Assembly (NCBI GenBank): GCA_030789695.1
Contig: CM061142.1
Location: 804,124,817-804,188,816 of the forward strand
Reading direction: 5' to 3'
Length of the DNA: 64,000 nt
DNA from: Scilla litardierei
Taxonomy: Eukaryota > Streptophyta > Magnoliopsida > Asparagales > Asparagaceae
Shown: positions 1 through 10,946 of the stretch, in pieces
How the letters are laid out: each line of letters starts with the position of its first letter
Numbering within the stretch: position 1 is the first letter of the stretch
Translations under genes and position numbers: made by a program
Notes under the pieces: model-generated
Seen by the model: only the letters and a program-made list of their open reading frames with translations
Database searches by the model: none
What the model was told of the DNA's origin: nothing

Positions 1-483
1 TATGTAGCCTGCTTTCAGCAGGGGTTGCGCTTCTCCCACATCCCTTCGTGCTGGAGGTCTTGAACTTCCTGGAGTTGCCCCTGTACCACCTGATGCCGAA
101 CCTTTTTAGCGCGATCATCGGCTTTCTGGTGTTGTGCGTGAGCAACCTAGTCTATCCGTCCCTGCCACTATTCAGGCACTTCTTCACAGTGAAGAGGCTG
201 AGGTCCTACTATTACCTGTCCTCAAAGAGAAGACATCCCCTCATCAGAGGGCTGCCGGGCAAGATCAAGGGGTGGAGTAAGCAATACATGTTCGCCTCGT
301 TGCCCGCGGACGTGGTTATGCGTGCAAAATGGGGGGAGCTGAATCCCGAGGCGACGAAGGGGATCAAGCTGAGCGATGAGGAAGAAGATGTAGCCCAGTT
401 CCTGATGGCAATCCCAGGAGAGGGCTGGGAATACGGGATGCTTGCTGAGTCCGACATGATAGCCCGGCTCATTTGGCCCGAAG

Positions 484-546
484 GTAAAACGAACTCTGTG
501 ACTGCGGCCTCTGAAGTGCTCACTCTAAGCTTTCTCTCTCCTGCAG
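484..546 (+). other. Intron 1 of antisense gene A
   Basis: GT donor after LIWPEG and a tctctcctgcag acceptor. The intron of gene B aligns with it base by base at both ends (for example ctcactctaagctttc), although B's intron has since received Cop-2. Gene C has an equivalent intron at 42786-42728. The same position in three copies supports a real, conserved intron. Confidence 0.65.
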
Positions 547-1244
547 GTCGGACCATGAGTATCTAGCTGGAGGAGATGAAGAAGTGAGCTACGGAGCAGG
601 CGGTGCAGAGAGTGAAGAAGGCGGATCCGAAGAGGTCGTGCGAGGAGGCCGGAGGGGATGCCTCGAAAAAGGGGAAGGTGTCCTCGAAGAGGGCGAAGCT
701 GCCCGTGACGTCGGCCGTCGCCGATCCTCGGAGGGAGAAGGGTGTCAGTCGGCCCGTGGGAGGGACTGGTAAGGGGACTGTCGCCTCGGTCATCGATCTT
801 AAGGGCGGAGGTGAGGGGCAGGCCGAGCCCAGGGTGGTGGCCCCCGAAGTCCGTCCGACGAGCCCAAGGGTACCCCCCTCTACCGAGGAGATCATAGCCC
901 CAGATCGCCCGGAGGGTTCGGGCGGAACGGGCTCCTTGCCCCGGTCGTTGGTTTGGGAGGGCTGGCCGTACGACTGTCTGCGGTTTGGGTTGGAGAGGTA
1001 GGCCCACCCCAGCTGCGAGGCCTCGCTTATCCGCTTCAAGGCCCGAAAAGCCGAGGTGGAGGATTATCCGGATGAGGCCCTTCATCGGATGCCCTTCCGA
1101 GTCGGGACCGACGAGTCTGTCTTTGAAGACGGTGGGGTGGCGGCCAGGTTGGCGGAGAACGTTTTCCTGCCCTGCGATAGGGAGGGTTTATCTGCAGTCG
1201 AGCATGAAGGGCCGTGCGGCACCGCGATATGGCCTGGCATGCAG

Positions 1245-1323
1245 GTAGGCGGTCCGATCTGGGTCAAGTCTCCCCCGTGGTTTTGTGGAGTATCACAACA
1301 AGCTTTTTTTTCTTGTCTTGCAG
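1245..1323 (+). other. Intron 2 of antisense gene A
   Basis: Donor GCAG|GTAGG and acceptor ttttttttcttgtcttgcag. It joins the GVAARLAENVFLPCDRE exon to the coiled-coil exon in phase 0. Gene C has an intron at the matching place (42126-42056), where the donor reads GC instead of GT. Confidence 0.55.
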
Positions 1324-1945
1324 TCCATTGTTATGATGCTCGCTGCTAGGAACCATGTGCCAGCCATAAACAAGGCCGAGGGCGCCGTTGTGAGAAAGGC
1401 GTCCGAGCTTGCTGAGCTTCGCAAGAATGCCGAAGAGCGGCTGGAGAAGGAGAGGGGCAGGTGTAGCCAGTTCGACTTGGAGGTCCAGCGCCTGAAGGGG
1501 CTCCTTGCGGATCACGAGGTGAGGGCCGCCTCCGCAGTAGATAGGGTGAAGAAGCTGGAGGGCGTGCTAGAACGGGGGGGAAGTATGCGTCGCCGGCCTA
1601 GAGGCGCGGGCCACCGACCTGGAGGCCCAGGCGAGGTCCGCGAGAGAAGAGTTGAACCGGGCGACCGAGGTGTTTAGGTCGTATCAAGAGTCGACCTTAA
1701 TCCCCGCCCTTGCAGATGCGACGTATGAGGGCCTAATGGAGGGTAAGGCCACGGGCTGGCGGGCCTGCCTAAGCCGGGTGAAGGAAAGGGCGGGCAAACT
1801 GTTCGAACCATGTATAAATAATGAACTTTCTGTTAGTTTTGCTTTCTCTTGTTTGGCGAAGCCCCGAGTTATATATGTGGGATTAAGGGGGAGCGTGCAT
1901 CTCGGCCTTTTTCTCTTCGCCGCGAGGGGTGGCCTAGCTTCGTGA

Positions 1946-3550
1946 GCTCGCCCCGCACTTCGAAGGGGATCGTTCCCAAGTTAGAGCGCCCTTAGATTAG
2001 GGGTTCGATTGGAATAACCTTTTTCATTTAGCTTTTACAAGAATTTAACAAAAACGACAGAAGTTGGACAACTGTTTGACTGCGGAGTTCTGGTGGGATC
2101 TGGTGCGTAATCCAGTCTGTGGACGAACTGTGGAGCCGTTTTACTTATGGTAAGTTGCACCGGGATTGGTGAACTCCTATCTGTAGGGTGGCCCTCCTTA
2201 TCTTCCATTGCTCATCGTGTTTCGCTACGTCTTCCCTATGCTGAATGGTTGCAAGGGCTCCGCCTGGGATTCGCTTCATCCTGTTGTAAATTGCGTCAGG
2301 ATGAGCCAACTCCTTAGCAAGGTCCTCATATTTATCGTTATTTGTTGCGTCCCCTTTTGTCGATGCGCCCATGAAGGGTTACAAGGTCTCTTCGGGGGTT
2401 CCTTACATCGAAGGGGAACCCCGGAAGAGGTGGGGGACGACATGTCGGAGGTGGAGAGCGATGCCCGGCCTCCATGGGGAGATAGAGGAATGGGAGGCGG
2501 GGTGGGCCTTTGGTGGCTGGGCTGTCCAGCGGGGCTCTTGCCTTTCCACCGGTTGGAGTCCTCCTGGAGTATGTGCGGATGGGGAGGGGCGGTCTGCCGC
2601 GGGTCCTCTTCTTCCCATGTCGCAAGTTGTCTAGGAGAAGTCGAGGAGTGGAAGACATGGCGCCCCTCCTGTAAGAGGAATAGCCCATCGGTGGGAGGCG
2701 CTTCCGGAGGCAGGCCCGTGGAGGCTGCTATGCCCAGTGGGGCAATTTGGCGGGGCTGTCCCGTCCCCCATAACCGGCTGCTTTGAGTGTCAGCGCGTGT
2801 CAGACGTCGGAAGAGGGGAACGGTCCGTCGCAGGCCCTCTAGTTCCCCTGTCTCAAGTTATCCAAGGGGTGTCGAGGGGTAGAAGGCGGGTCGTCCCATG
2901 TGCAAGAGGAGTAGTCCATCAGGCAGGGCCGGTTCGCCTGTGATCAGTGGTCTTCCCCACAGTTGGGCCAGCAGCGGGCTGTTCTGGAGACGGCAAGTCA
3001 TCTGTAGGGAAGATCGACCTATCGGGGTATCTTGCCCCGTCTCAATCCTCGTGGGAGACGGGTTGCAGCTTACTTGCTCACTCCCCCTTTTTTCCCTTTC
3101 TGCGAGGGGATGTGGGGGGTATTTATAGATGGTGAAGGCTAACGATTCCTACCCCGTTAATGCGATGAGCTGGCATCATCAATAGGCCCCTCAAAGTCAC
3201 GCCCTTTGAAACCGTCTTTGACAGGTAGCGTTGGACATGATTCGTCAGTCCTTGCCTCTCGGGGGGTGTGTCGTCATTAATGGCGCGTCTCCCGAGTGTC
3301 CTTGGGTTACAACGAGTGACATCGGGGGCATGCTTTATTGGGATCCGGCGTTGACCACCAGTTCTTGGCCTGTGCGGGGCCAACCTCAGTCTGCGTGCCC
3401 TTGTCCTTTTCCCAAGGTTCGAGTTTTCGAGAATATTGGGTCCGATTGGTGGGATGGTGAGCGGGGGGGGGGGGGGGATCTCAGTCCGCGCTCCTCTTCG
3501 GCTCGGGTGGTTGGAACTCGTCTGACCTGCCTTGGCTTTTGATGGGGATG
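1946..3550. repeat. Tat-1 3' spacer with degenerate tandem repeats
   Basis: No convincing coding sequence. Two diverged copies of a block lie about 235 bp apart (about 2585-2700 and 2815-2935); each holds a variant of cgcaagttgtcta/ctcaagttatcca followed by a gtaagaggaatagcccatc-like string. A run of 15 G lies at 3463-3477. This appears to be the hypervariable 3' untranslated part of a Tat element. A TATA-like tatttata occurs at 3120-3127 with no obvious transcript attached. Confidence 0.5.
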
Positions 3551-4966
3551 GGAGCGAGCGCGTAGCTTGGACCGTGACCTTTCCTGGTTTAGGAGACGAG
3601 GGTTGCCCATGCCCCAGTGTCTGGAGGGAGGGAGCGAGCACGTAGCTCGGCCCGTGCCCTTCTCTAGTTTGGATGGTGAGGATTGGTCCTGCACCGGATT
3701 CTTTGAGAGGGCGGGTATTGGGCCGTCACCTCCCTGCAGCCTTTATAGTCGGACGGGTATTGAGCCGTCGCCTACCCTGCATATGGCACTCTGGTTTGGG
3801 TGGCGAAGCTCAGTAAGCTTGCCCCAGAGGTCTTCACTGGAGGGGGGAGCGAGCGCGTAGCTCGGCCCGTGCCCTTCTCCGGTTTGGGTGGCGAGGATTG
3901 GTCCTGCCCCAGAGTCTTTGAGAGGGCGGGTATTGGGCCGTCGCCTCCCCGCAGCCTCTATAGTCAGGCGGGTATTGGGCCTTCGCCTACCCCGCATATG
4001 GCACTCCGGTTTGGGTGGCAAAGCTCAGTAAGCTTGTCCTGGAGGTCTTCACTGGAGGGGGGAGCGAGCGCGTAGCTCGACCTGTGCCCTTTTTCGGTTT
4101 GGGTGGTGAGGATTGGTCCTGCCTCGGAGTGTTTGAGAGGGTGGGTATTGGGCCGTTGCCTCCCCACAGCCTCTATAGTCGAACGGGTATTGGGCCGTCG
4201 CCTACCCCTATATGGCGCTCCGATTTGGGTGGCGAAGCTTAGTAAGCTTGCCCCAGAGGTCTTCACTGGAGGGGGGAGCGAGCGCGTAGCTCGGCCCGTG
4301 CCCTTCTCTGGTTTGGGTGGCGAGGATTGGTCCTGCCCCGGAGTCTTTGAGAGGGCGGGTATTGGGTCGTCGCCTCCCCGTAGCCTCTATAGTCGGGCGG
4401 GTATTGGGCCGTCGCCTACCCCGCATATGACGCTCCGGTTTGGGTGACAAAGCTCAGTAAGCTTGCCCCGGAGGTCTTCACTTGAGCGGGGAGCGAGTGT
4501 GTAGCTCGGCCCGTGTCCTTCTCTGGTTTGGGTGGCGAGGATTGGTCCTGTCCCGGAGTCTCTGAGAGGGCGCGTATTGGGCCGTCGCCTCCCTGCAGCT
4601 TCTATAGTCGGACGGGTATTGCGTCATCGCCTACCCTGCATATGGCACTCCGGTTTGGGCGGTGAAGCTCGATAAGCTTTCCCCAGAGGTCTTCACTGGA
4701 GGGGGGAGCGAGCGCGTAGCTCGGCCCGTGCCCTTCTCCGGTTTGGGTGGCGAGGATTGGTCCTACCCCGGAGTCTTTAAGAGGGCGGGTATTGGGCCGT
4801 CGCCTCCCCGCAGCCTCTATAGTTGGACAGGTATTGGGCCGTCGCCTATCCCGCATATGGTGCTCCGGTTTGGGTGGCAAAGCTCAGTAAGCTTGCCCCG
4901 GAGGTCTTTACTGGAGGGGGGAGCGAGCGCGTAGCTCGGCCTGTGCCCTTCTCTGGTTTAGGTGGC
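3551..4966. repeat. 215-bp tandem array, left part
   Basis: Units repeat at 214-215 bp, judged by the agcgagcgcgtagctcggcc landmark at about 3633, 3848, 4063, 4277, 4492, 4707 and 4922. A truncated unit precedes them. Each unit is an internal near-dimer: two copies of ggtttgggtggcga and two of gggtattgggccgtcgcct. The last five bases, GTGGC (4962-4966), are the TSD of Ath-1, and the array resumes at 13105. It lies in the 3' region of Tat-1, where Tat elements are known to carry tandem repeats. Short open frames across it are by-products of the repeat. Confidence 0.9.
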
Positions 4967-6075
4967 TAGTCGATCCAAAATGTAACCCTAGAGAGACCTA
5001 GTTATGGCACAAATTACACGGAGATAAATCCCCGGTAACGGTGCCAAAAACTTGATCGGCTCCGGATATACACCCGGAGAACGATTGTAGTTTTACCGCA
5101 AGCGCACGGTCAAGTGGCGAGCGGGTATCGAACATGAGGAGGTGGTGTTGGTTCCAATATATCCTAGATTGGCTTGACTACGAATGTTTTATTGGTGGAG
5201 ATGGTTATGGTATGATATAATGGAAATGGTGGTGGATGTCGGTGTTGGTGTCGGTGATAAAGATGTTGGTCAAATAGTGATTCGAATTCAATACAATAAA
5301 AGAGTCTAGGGCTAGGGAATCCCCACTATGGATCGTCATTCATCCTTGTAAATAGTGAATCTCAATATTACTAGACTTGTGTTGAGGTGAACTAGTCGTA
5401 ACTGAATATAGAACCAAGCTCACACTCTCTCGCTATTGCCGGTCTATGGCAACCAAGATTAGGGACCACTCTCGTGCAAACCCTAACCTAAGCCACTATC
5501 ATGAAGATCGACATCATCGTCCAATCGCACCTCGACCCCACTCTCGTGCAAACTAGAGTTACGATCTAGGTTGTGATAGTTCGTATTCGTCCAATATCTT
5601 GCAAATGAATATGTGTATAGATTTATAATAAAAATCCTAACTTTGGTCCAATCTCTTGCAAACCAAGTCTAAAGAATCTCGATTATAAACCTAAATCGAT
5701 ATCTAGGCCTTCCCATCGATTAGAATCCAATCTCTTGCAAACCCCAATCGATGGAAATCCCTAGCTATCCGTAATAAATCAATCACAACCTAACCTCCTA
5801 GCAATTCTATCAACTTAAAAATTCATTCATCACAAATTTGAAATTAGATCCATAGGGTTCATCCCCATGTCCTAGAACAACAATCAACCAAGCATAGCAA
5901 CAACGATATAAAAATCAATATGAGACATTCCTTGTATATGAAAAGATAGCAAATCAAAGATTCAAATAATAAGAACAAAGATACTTAGCTTTGATGAAGA
6001 ACTTCAATCTAATTACAAGCTTTTAGATCCAAGAGGGGGCCTAGGGCATGGCCTAACCTCTAAAATAATCACTAA

Positions 6076-6906
6076 GGGTGTGTTTGGATTGAAAGAAAAT
6101 GCATGAAAGAAAAGTGAAATGAAAATGAAAAAGAAAGAAAAGTGAAATGAAAATGAAATGAGATTATTTCTCATGTTTGATTACCAAAGAAAATTTTGAA
6201 GAAAGTTGAAAGGAAAATAATGTGATAATGTGATAATGAGACTCATAATTCTCTAACCCTACAAATATCATGATTCGTAAATAATGTGATATTAAATAGT
6301 ACATAAATAATTTACAAATTATATGAAAACGTTGGAAATAATTTGCAAGCTATTAGAAAAATTCGTGCATAATGCGCGAATTTTTCAAGCAAAACACGAA
6401 AATTACATGAATTATTCGCTAATTTTTCGAACAAGTTCATGAATAAAAATATTTTAAATATTCATGATTTTAAAAAAAATTCGAATTATTCACATACTAT
6501 TTTGAAAAATTCGTGAAAAATTCGCAAATTTTGAATAATTTGCGAAATTTAAATAATTCATGTGTAAAATTTTGATAATGATTCGTGATTTTTTGAAAAA
6601 TTCATTCCTAATTTTTTGAAAAAAATTCTTGAATTATTCATGAATTCATTAAAAATAGCCACTAATTATATTTGTTAAAAAACACAAATGCATGAATGTG
6701 AGAATAGTTAGTTTTGCTTTCTTTTCCCTCATTTTCCTTGGGTCAAGAGGAGGAAAACTTGAAAGAGAAGTTTTACTATTTATTTTCCTCTCTTTTCCTT
6801 CATTTTCTTTTTCTTTTCACTTTTCTTTTAAGCCAAACAATGGAAAGTCATTTTCCTTCATAATTTCTTTCATTTTCTTTCATTTTCCAACTAACCAAAC
6901 ACACCC
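6076..6906. mobile_element. Tourist-like MITE with TAA target duplication
   Basis: It is present in the Ath-1 3' LTR and absent from the other LTR, where the empty site reads cactaagaaaa. Ends are GGGTGTGTTTGG...CCAAACACACCC, flanked by TAA (6073-6075, 6907-6909). The terminal inverted repeats extend imperfectly into GAAAATGAAAGAAAA-type sequence. The interior is very AT-rich with many aattcgtgaattatt-like inverted repeats and no transposase. Ends and TSD fit PIF/Harbinger (Tourist) MITEs; 831 bp is long for that class. Confidence 0.85.
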
Positions 6907-7052
6907 TAAGAAAACATCATGGAACTCCCCTCTAATGACGGCTACAAACCCCTTATATAGCCCCACAAAACCATAGCAAATAACCCTTCAACACCCTCTC
7001 AAATTTGTACCCTAAATCAGCTTGGCCGCAACTTAAAATCTGGGCCCGCAGT

Positions 7053-7718
7053 CACTCGGGCCGAGTGGGAATATGACTCGGCCGAGTGGAAATTTCAGCA
7101 ATGCAGCATCACATCAACTTACAGAAATTCTCCAGATTTTATCTGACCTCAGATTGGTGTGTTCTTAGTGGCGTTGGAACCTTCATGAAGTCTACTATCC
7201 ATAAAAAATATGATAAAAATACTTTGATTGCTAGAATGATAGCAGATTTCAAAAGAGTGGGAGGATATCTGAAAATCTGGGCGCTCGTGTCATTCGCGTC
7301 ACTCGGCCGAGTGGGATTCTTCACTCGGTCGAGTGGGCTTCTCTACTCAGCCGAGTAGGGTCTTCTGCGGTTCTCCAAAAATTCCAGAGAGTCTGCTTAG
7401 ATCTCAGGAGAAAAACCATGTAATACTCGAGCAAGTGGGCTTCTTCACTCGGTCGAGTGGGTTTTGCCACTCGGCCGAGTGAGGCTTCTCTAAATTCCAG
7501 TAAATTGGCCTCTTCTCTGGACGAAATCTCTGTAGAACTCGGACGAGTGGGCTTTCTCACTCGGCCGAGTGGTCTTCCTTGCTCATCCGAGTGAACATGG
7601 CAAATCTTCGGTGCGTATCTGTTTCACTCGGGCGATTGCGGTCCTTCACTCGACCGAGTGAGCAGTCTGCTCGGCCAAGTGGGGTACTTTTGAGCTCTTT
7701 TCTTCTCCTTTTCACCTC
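7053..7718 (-). repeat. ACTCGGCCGAGT dyad array, Ath-1 3' LTR
   Basis: About 14 variants of the 12-bp palindrome ACTCGGCCGAGT in clusters of two or three, with centres about 22 bp apart. In element sense the array ends about 93 bp upstream of the TATA-like box at 6960-6951. It matches the partner array at 12199-12799 except for an extra unit near 7325-7350. Confidence 0.85.
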
Positions 7719-7986
7719 CTCGTCGATTCTATCAAATTCCTTCTTCTTCCACTCATCATCCAATACAGTTAGCTTCTTGATAGGGCCATAGGCGATGCTC
7801 CGGTACATGTGCAAGTCATTTAAGCTCATTTTTGCTCCCGTTTGCTCCATATTCCCTGAAATCCGACAAAAACAAGAAATAGTGAAAAGTAACGTGATAT
7901 CGTCAAATACTCGTGAAAATCGCAATATGAGCAATCGAAATGGCGTGAAAACATGCAGAAAAAAGGTGTAAAATATGGAGCGATCA

Positions 7987-9952
7987 AAATCCCCCAAGCT
8001 TACCTCTTACTCGTCCTCAAGGAAGATGAGTAGAGAGACGAACTCGGGAAATAAAAAAAGAAAATGAAATGAAAAAGAAAGAACACGAGGGGGAAGGGGT
8101 CGCTAGATTATTCTCTCAGATCTCAAGCCATAAGCTACACATCACGATAACTTGGAAAATACGAATCACATGCTATAAGGATTTCAAATCTTACTTAGAC
8201 ATGATACTTGCAAGCTTTTAAGAACAACAAAAGGGACTCTCTAAATTCATACAATCAATTCATATCCACATCACGCATTTCATAGAATCTAATATACAAA
8301 TGTTGGCAATGCACTTTTCAATCAAGAGTTATAACAGAAGCATATAAGAATCACACCAAACATGCAGTAGAGAATAGAATAAGAGTCATGGCATTCACAT
8401 ATTTATTTCAAATCATGAAAAATCTCCATATCAAATATATTTTGCAAAGTCGAAGCATTATCGAATATTCCCATTAATGCATGTCTCCACTCTAATGTCA
8501 TACTCATTCATTTGGTCAAATGAATTCACCCCCCAAGCTTAGATTGAGGCGTCGCATCCAAAGGAACATAATACTGGAAAATGGGATTTTTGCCTTGGTT
8601 TTTCCAAGCATTTTTGTGGCTCCGATAATGAGATAAAGAAAATTTTGTCTTTTGGACTTTGTTTCTCATTTTTCTTCTTGGATTTTTGTAGGATCAATTT
8701 GATTTGTATTTTTGATTTTTGGCTCCTTTTTGGCTTTTTGGACCTTTTGGAGCTAACTTTTTCTTTTGTAGGGATTTTTGGGAAATAGATGCGATATAAG
8801 TAGCTTTAGGAGGTGAACTCAAGTGACATGTAGAGAATAAAAAGATATATGTGGAGAAGGAAATGATGTAACACTCAGTTCACTCTAAGATGTGCGCGAA
8901 CGGTTCAATAGAATAATACTTCAACTAAAACTCATATGTAAGCATGTATATTCTCAATCATTTCAATAAATAGTGAAGTCAAGCAGTAAAGTTTACAACC
9001 ATATCAGGCATGCAACAGAAGGTGAATACGACAATAAAACTGATGCTTCAGATATACTAATGATGCGTGAATCTTGGTGTATTTCCAACAATAGCATACT
9101 AAACACTAATCAATACATTCAGCTTCAATTAATATCATGCATTCATATAGAGGAATCATCTAAAGAATATATAAGCAAGCACGTGTGAATAGCAAGACTA
9201 TGGAATACTCTAAGTAGCATGGTAAGGAATAATAAGCATCGTGATGGTTGCTAAAACAATAAAAGATATCATCATACGAAATTCATCTAGCGGAAGAAGA
9301 GAAAGAAAAATAAAGAGATAAAAATAAAAGAGGGGAAAGAAAAGAAAATCAAGTACACAATATGATGCATGAACACACATAAAAGGAAAATAAGATGGAA
9401 AAATAAAAAAGATGATGCAAAAATTTTGAAAAATTTTAAAAACCCTAAAATAAAGTAAAAATGCAACTAATGCATCTAAATGGCATGGAAATGCACTCCC
9501 CCAAGCTTAAACTTCACATTGTCCTCAATGTGATCATAGTGGAAGAATATGAGGAACAACAGTAATAATAAGGGGGTGAATGAAAAATGATGAAATGAAT
9601 GACATGAAATCCTAATGCAACTACATGCACATACAATAATGCATGAGAGCGCCTTCCCCCAAGCTTATACCAAACAATCCTATTCAAATGACTCGATCAA
9701 AAATATCACGGCTTCACTAAGCGAGATCAAGTCAAACAAATAAGAAAGTAAGGTTTCACTTGAAAGAAATGCTCGGTGGTGGTGAGCAAAAGGGTGTGGC
9801 GTATCAAAATATGAAGAGGGCAATTAATATATATAACAGGTTTGGGGTGTAAAAGATTATTGTTGCCGTCATATGAGGTGATATTTATTCAAGCAAATCT
9901 ATACGGTCCTCTCGCCGTCGAGAGGATTCGTGTTTATTTAAAGCATAAAATA
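7987..9952 (-). other. Ath-1 3' non-coding internal region with polypurine boxes
   Basis: No supportable ORF. In element sense it contains four AAGCTTGGGGG-type boxes (complements at 9655-9667, 9497-9509, 8529-8540 and 7987-8001); the last abuts the 3' LTR and is the expected plus-strand primer. The box at 9497-9509 is preceded in sense by cattgaggacaatg (about 9517-9541). The rest is AT-rich with runs of A and T. Confidence 0.7.
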
Positions 9953-10744
9953 CTACACTAATGGATTGATATCACCTATAGCAAAAGGCGGGTCCAGTAT
10001 CTTTGTCGGTGCAGGCAACTGCTCCAACTGCTCCTTCCGTGGCTCCGCCAGGCGCGTGTGTCCATGGACACCAACGAAATCTAGTAATGCATCCTCCAGC
10101 ATTCCCACAAGGACTCCACCTGTACCCTGCAGAGAATAGGATGCATCAGTTCGCTGCAAAAATTTCACACTCATAATAAAAGTATTCCAAAGAGGATCGT
10201 CTATAGAAATATATGAAATAAATAGCGGTGGATGATACTTCCCTGGAAATAATTCAATATCCTCTTGCACTGTGATAGCTATCTTCGTGGTATCCTCTCT
10301 CAGCTGCTCAGGTAACTCTGCTCCCGAATCAATTGAACTACCACGCTCCTCTTGTTCGCACCTGCCATCAAAGGATAAGTCAGTGTATAAACCGGTGTCA
10401 CAAAAGGATTCATCAAGTATACTTCCCGGAACGTGGGTATCCCAACGTAGCTCTTCTCGAGCGTTGATCTCTTCATTGCATGTTTCGATGACTTCATTCA
10501 TTGGCAGCTGAGGGACTCCGTCAACTTCCAGATACAGCTTATCATTTCTAATATCGACCCTAATGTTGCCTTTGATTGTTCCTTCTGGGGAGAGTTGATC
10601 AATGATGTAGGTGGCGAATAGTTGTTCAAGGTGGTCCCCTATATTGATGGCAATAGGTCCCGTGGTCTGAACTTCATCCATGAGTTCCTCCAGTAGGGAT
10701 GCAAAAGTTTCATCGTGTTGCAGGCTAGAGTCTGTACTCATCAT
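9953..10744 (-). CDS. Ath-1 gag-like protein, 263 aa
   Basis: Open reading frame with ATG at 10744 (MMSTDSSLQHDET), the only intact gene of Ath-1. The N-terminal third (LLEELMDEVQ...YLEVD) matches the middle of the Ath-3 protein. The C-terminal ~120 residues (PEQLREDT, PPLFISYISIDDPLW, LEQLPAPTKILDPPFAIGD) are almost the same as in Ath-3, and the end motif LEQLPxPxxILDPxFA also ends the Ath-2 gag ORF. No zinc knuckle, protease or RT motif is present. I do not recognise the C-terminal domain; position suggests a gag derivative. The 11-residue repeat and coiled coil at the Ath-3 N-terminus are missing, so this may be a deleted version. Confidence 0.7.
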   Translation of the reverse strand: MMSTDSSLQHDETFASLLEELMDEVQTTGPIAINIGDHLEQLFATYIIDQLSPEGTIKGNIRVDIRNDKLYLEVDGVPQLPMNEVIETCNEEINAREELRWDTHVPGSILDESFCDTGLYTDLSFDGRCEQEERGSSIDSGAELPEQLREDTTKIAITVQEDIELFPGKYHPPLFISYISIDDPLWNTFIMSVKFLQRTDASYSLQGTGGVLVGMLEDALLDFVGVHGHTRLAEPRKEQLEQLPAPTKILDPPFAIGDINPLV

Positions 10745-10946
10745 TGCCCTTTCCGGATAACCTGATCAATAAAGACAAATACCTGAAGAAAAATATCAGT
10801 GGCACAAGAGAATATAGAAATGATAATAATGGTGGCGAGGGTGAAAATTTCTTTTTATTAATTAATTTTTTCGTAGTCTAATCAACCTAATTGTGACAAA
10901 TTGGCACCCAACGGGAAACACCTCCCCGGCAATGGCGCCAAAAACT
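10745..10946 (-). other. Ath-1 leader with tRNA-Asp PBS
   Basis: Between the ORF and the 5' LTR. The PBS (complement at 10923-10940) reads TGGCGCCATTGCCGGGGA, one mismatch from the complement of the plant tRNA-Asp 3' end. A similar leader with an almost identical ttcttcaggtatttgtct string precedes the Ath-3 ORF. Confidence 0.8.

Larger units (their letters stand above)
1..1945 (+). pseudogene. Antisense gene A of Tat-1, transposase_28-like, broken
   Basis: This gene lies antisense to Tat-1. The first exon includes FLELPLYHLMPN, LVLCVSNLVYPSLPLFRHFF and a region ending LIWPEG, and resembles the plant 'putative gypsy type transposon' family (Transposase_28). The later part (about 1324-1670) is a charged coiled coil (ELAELRKNAEERLEKER). 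Genes B (31905-40551) and C (41387-43470) have the same layout. Two introns are likely: 484-546 and 1245-1323, both GT-AG with pyrimidine-rich acceptors. It is broken by a 1-nt frameshift near position 40, stops just after the first intron (TAG in SI*LEEM, TGA in KK*ATEQ) and a frameshift near 1590. Its role in the element life cycle is unknown. The family call is from memory of the family. Confidence 0.65.
4967..7986 (-). repeat. Ath-1 3' LTR, interrupted by a MITE
   Basis: In element sense it starts TGATCGCTCC at 7986 and runs to 4967. The last 86 bp (5052-4967) extend past the usual ...CGATCA end and contain a second PBS-like copy (5046-5029). A TATA-like CTATATAAGG lies at 6960-6951, and the dyad array lies just upstream of it in sense (7053-7718). 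Without the MITE and its TSD copy it is about 2.19 kb, against 2.16 kb for the partner LTR. Its outer end reads TA rather than TG. Confidence 0.85.

Noticed and set aside
1..1945. A host multi-exon gene
   Set aside because: It occurs three times in the window in diverged forms, always antisense inside Tat-like elements, so it belongs to the element.
3463..3477. Run of 15 G as a functional element
   Set aside because: A single homopolymer in a degenerate spacer; it may be slippage or a sequencing artefact.
6076..6906. hAT or Mutator origin for the MITE
   Set aside because: Comparison with the empty site gives a 3-bp TAA duplication, not 8 or 9 bp; this fits PIF/Harbinger.
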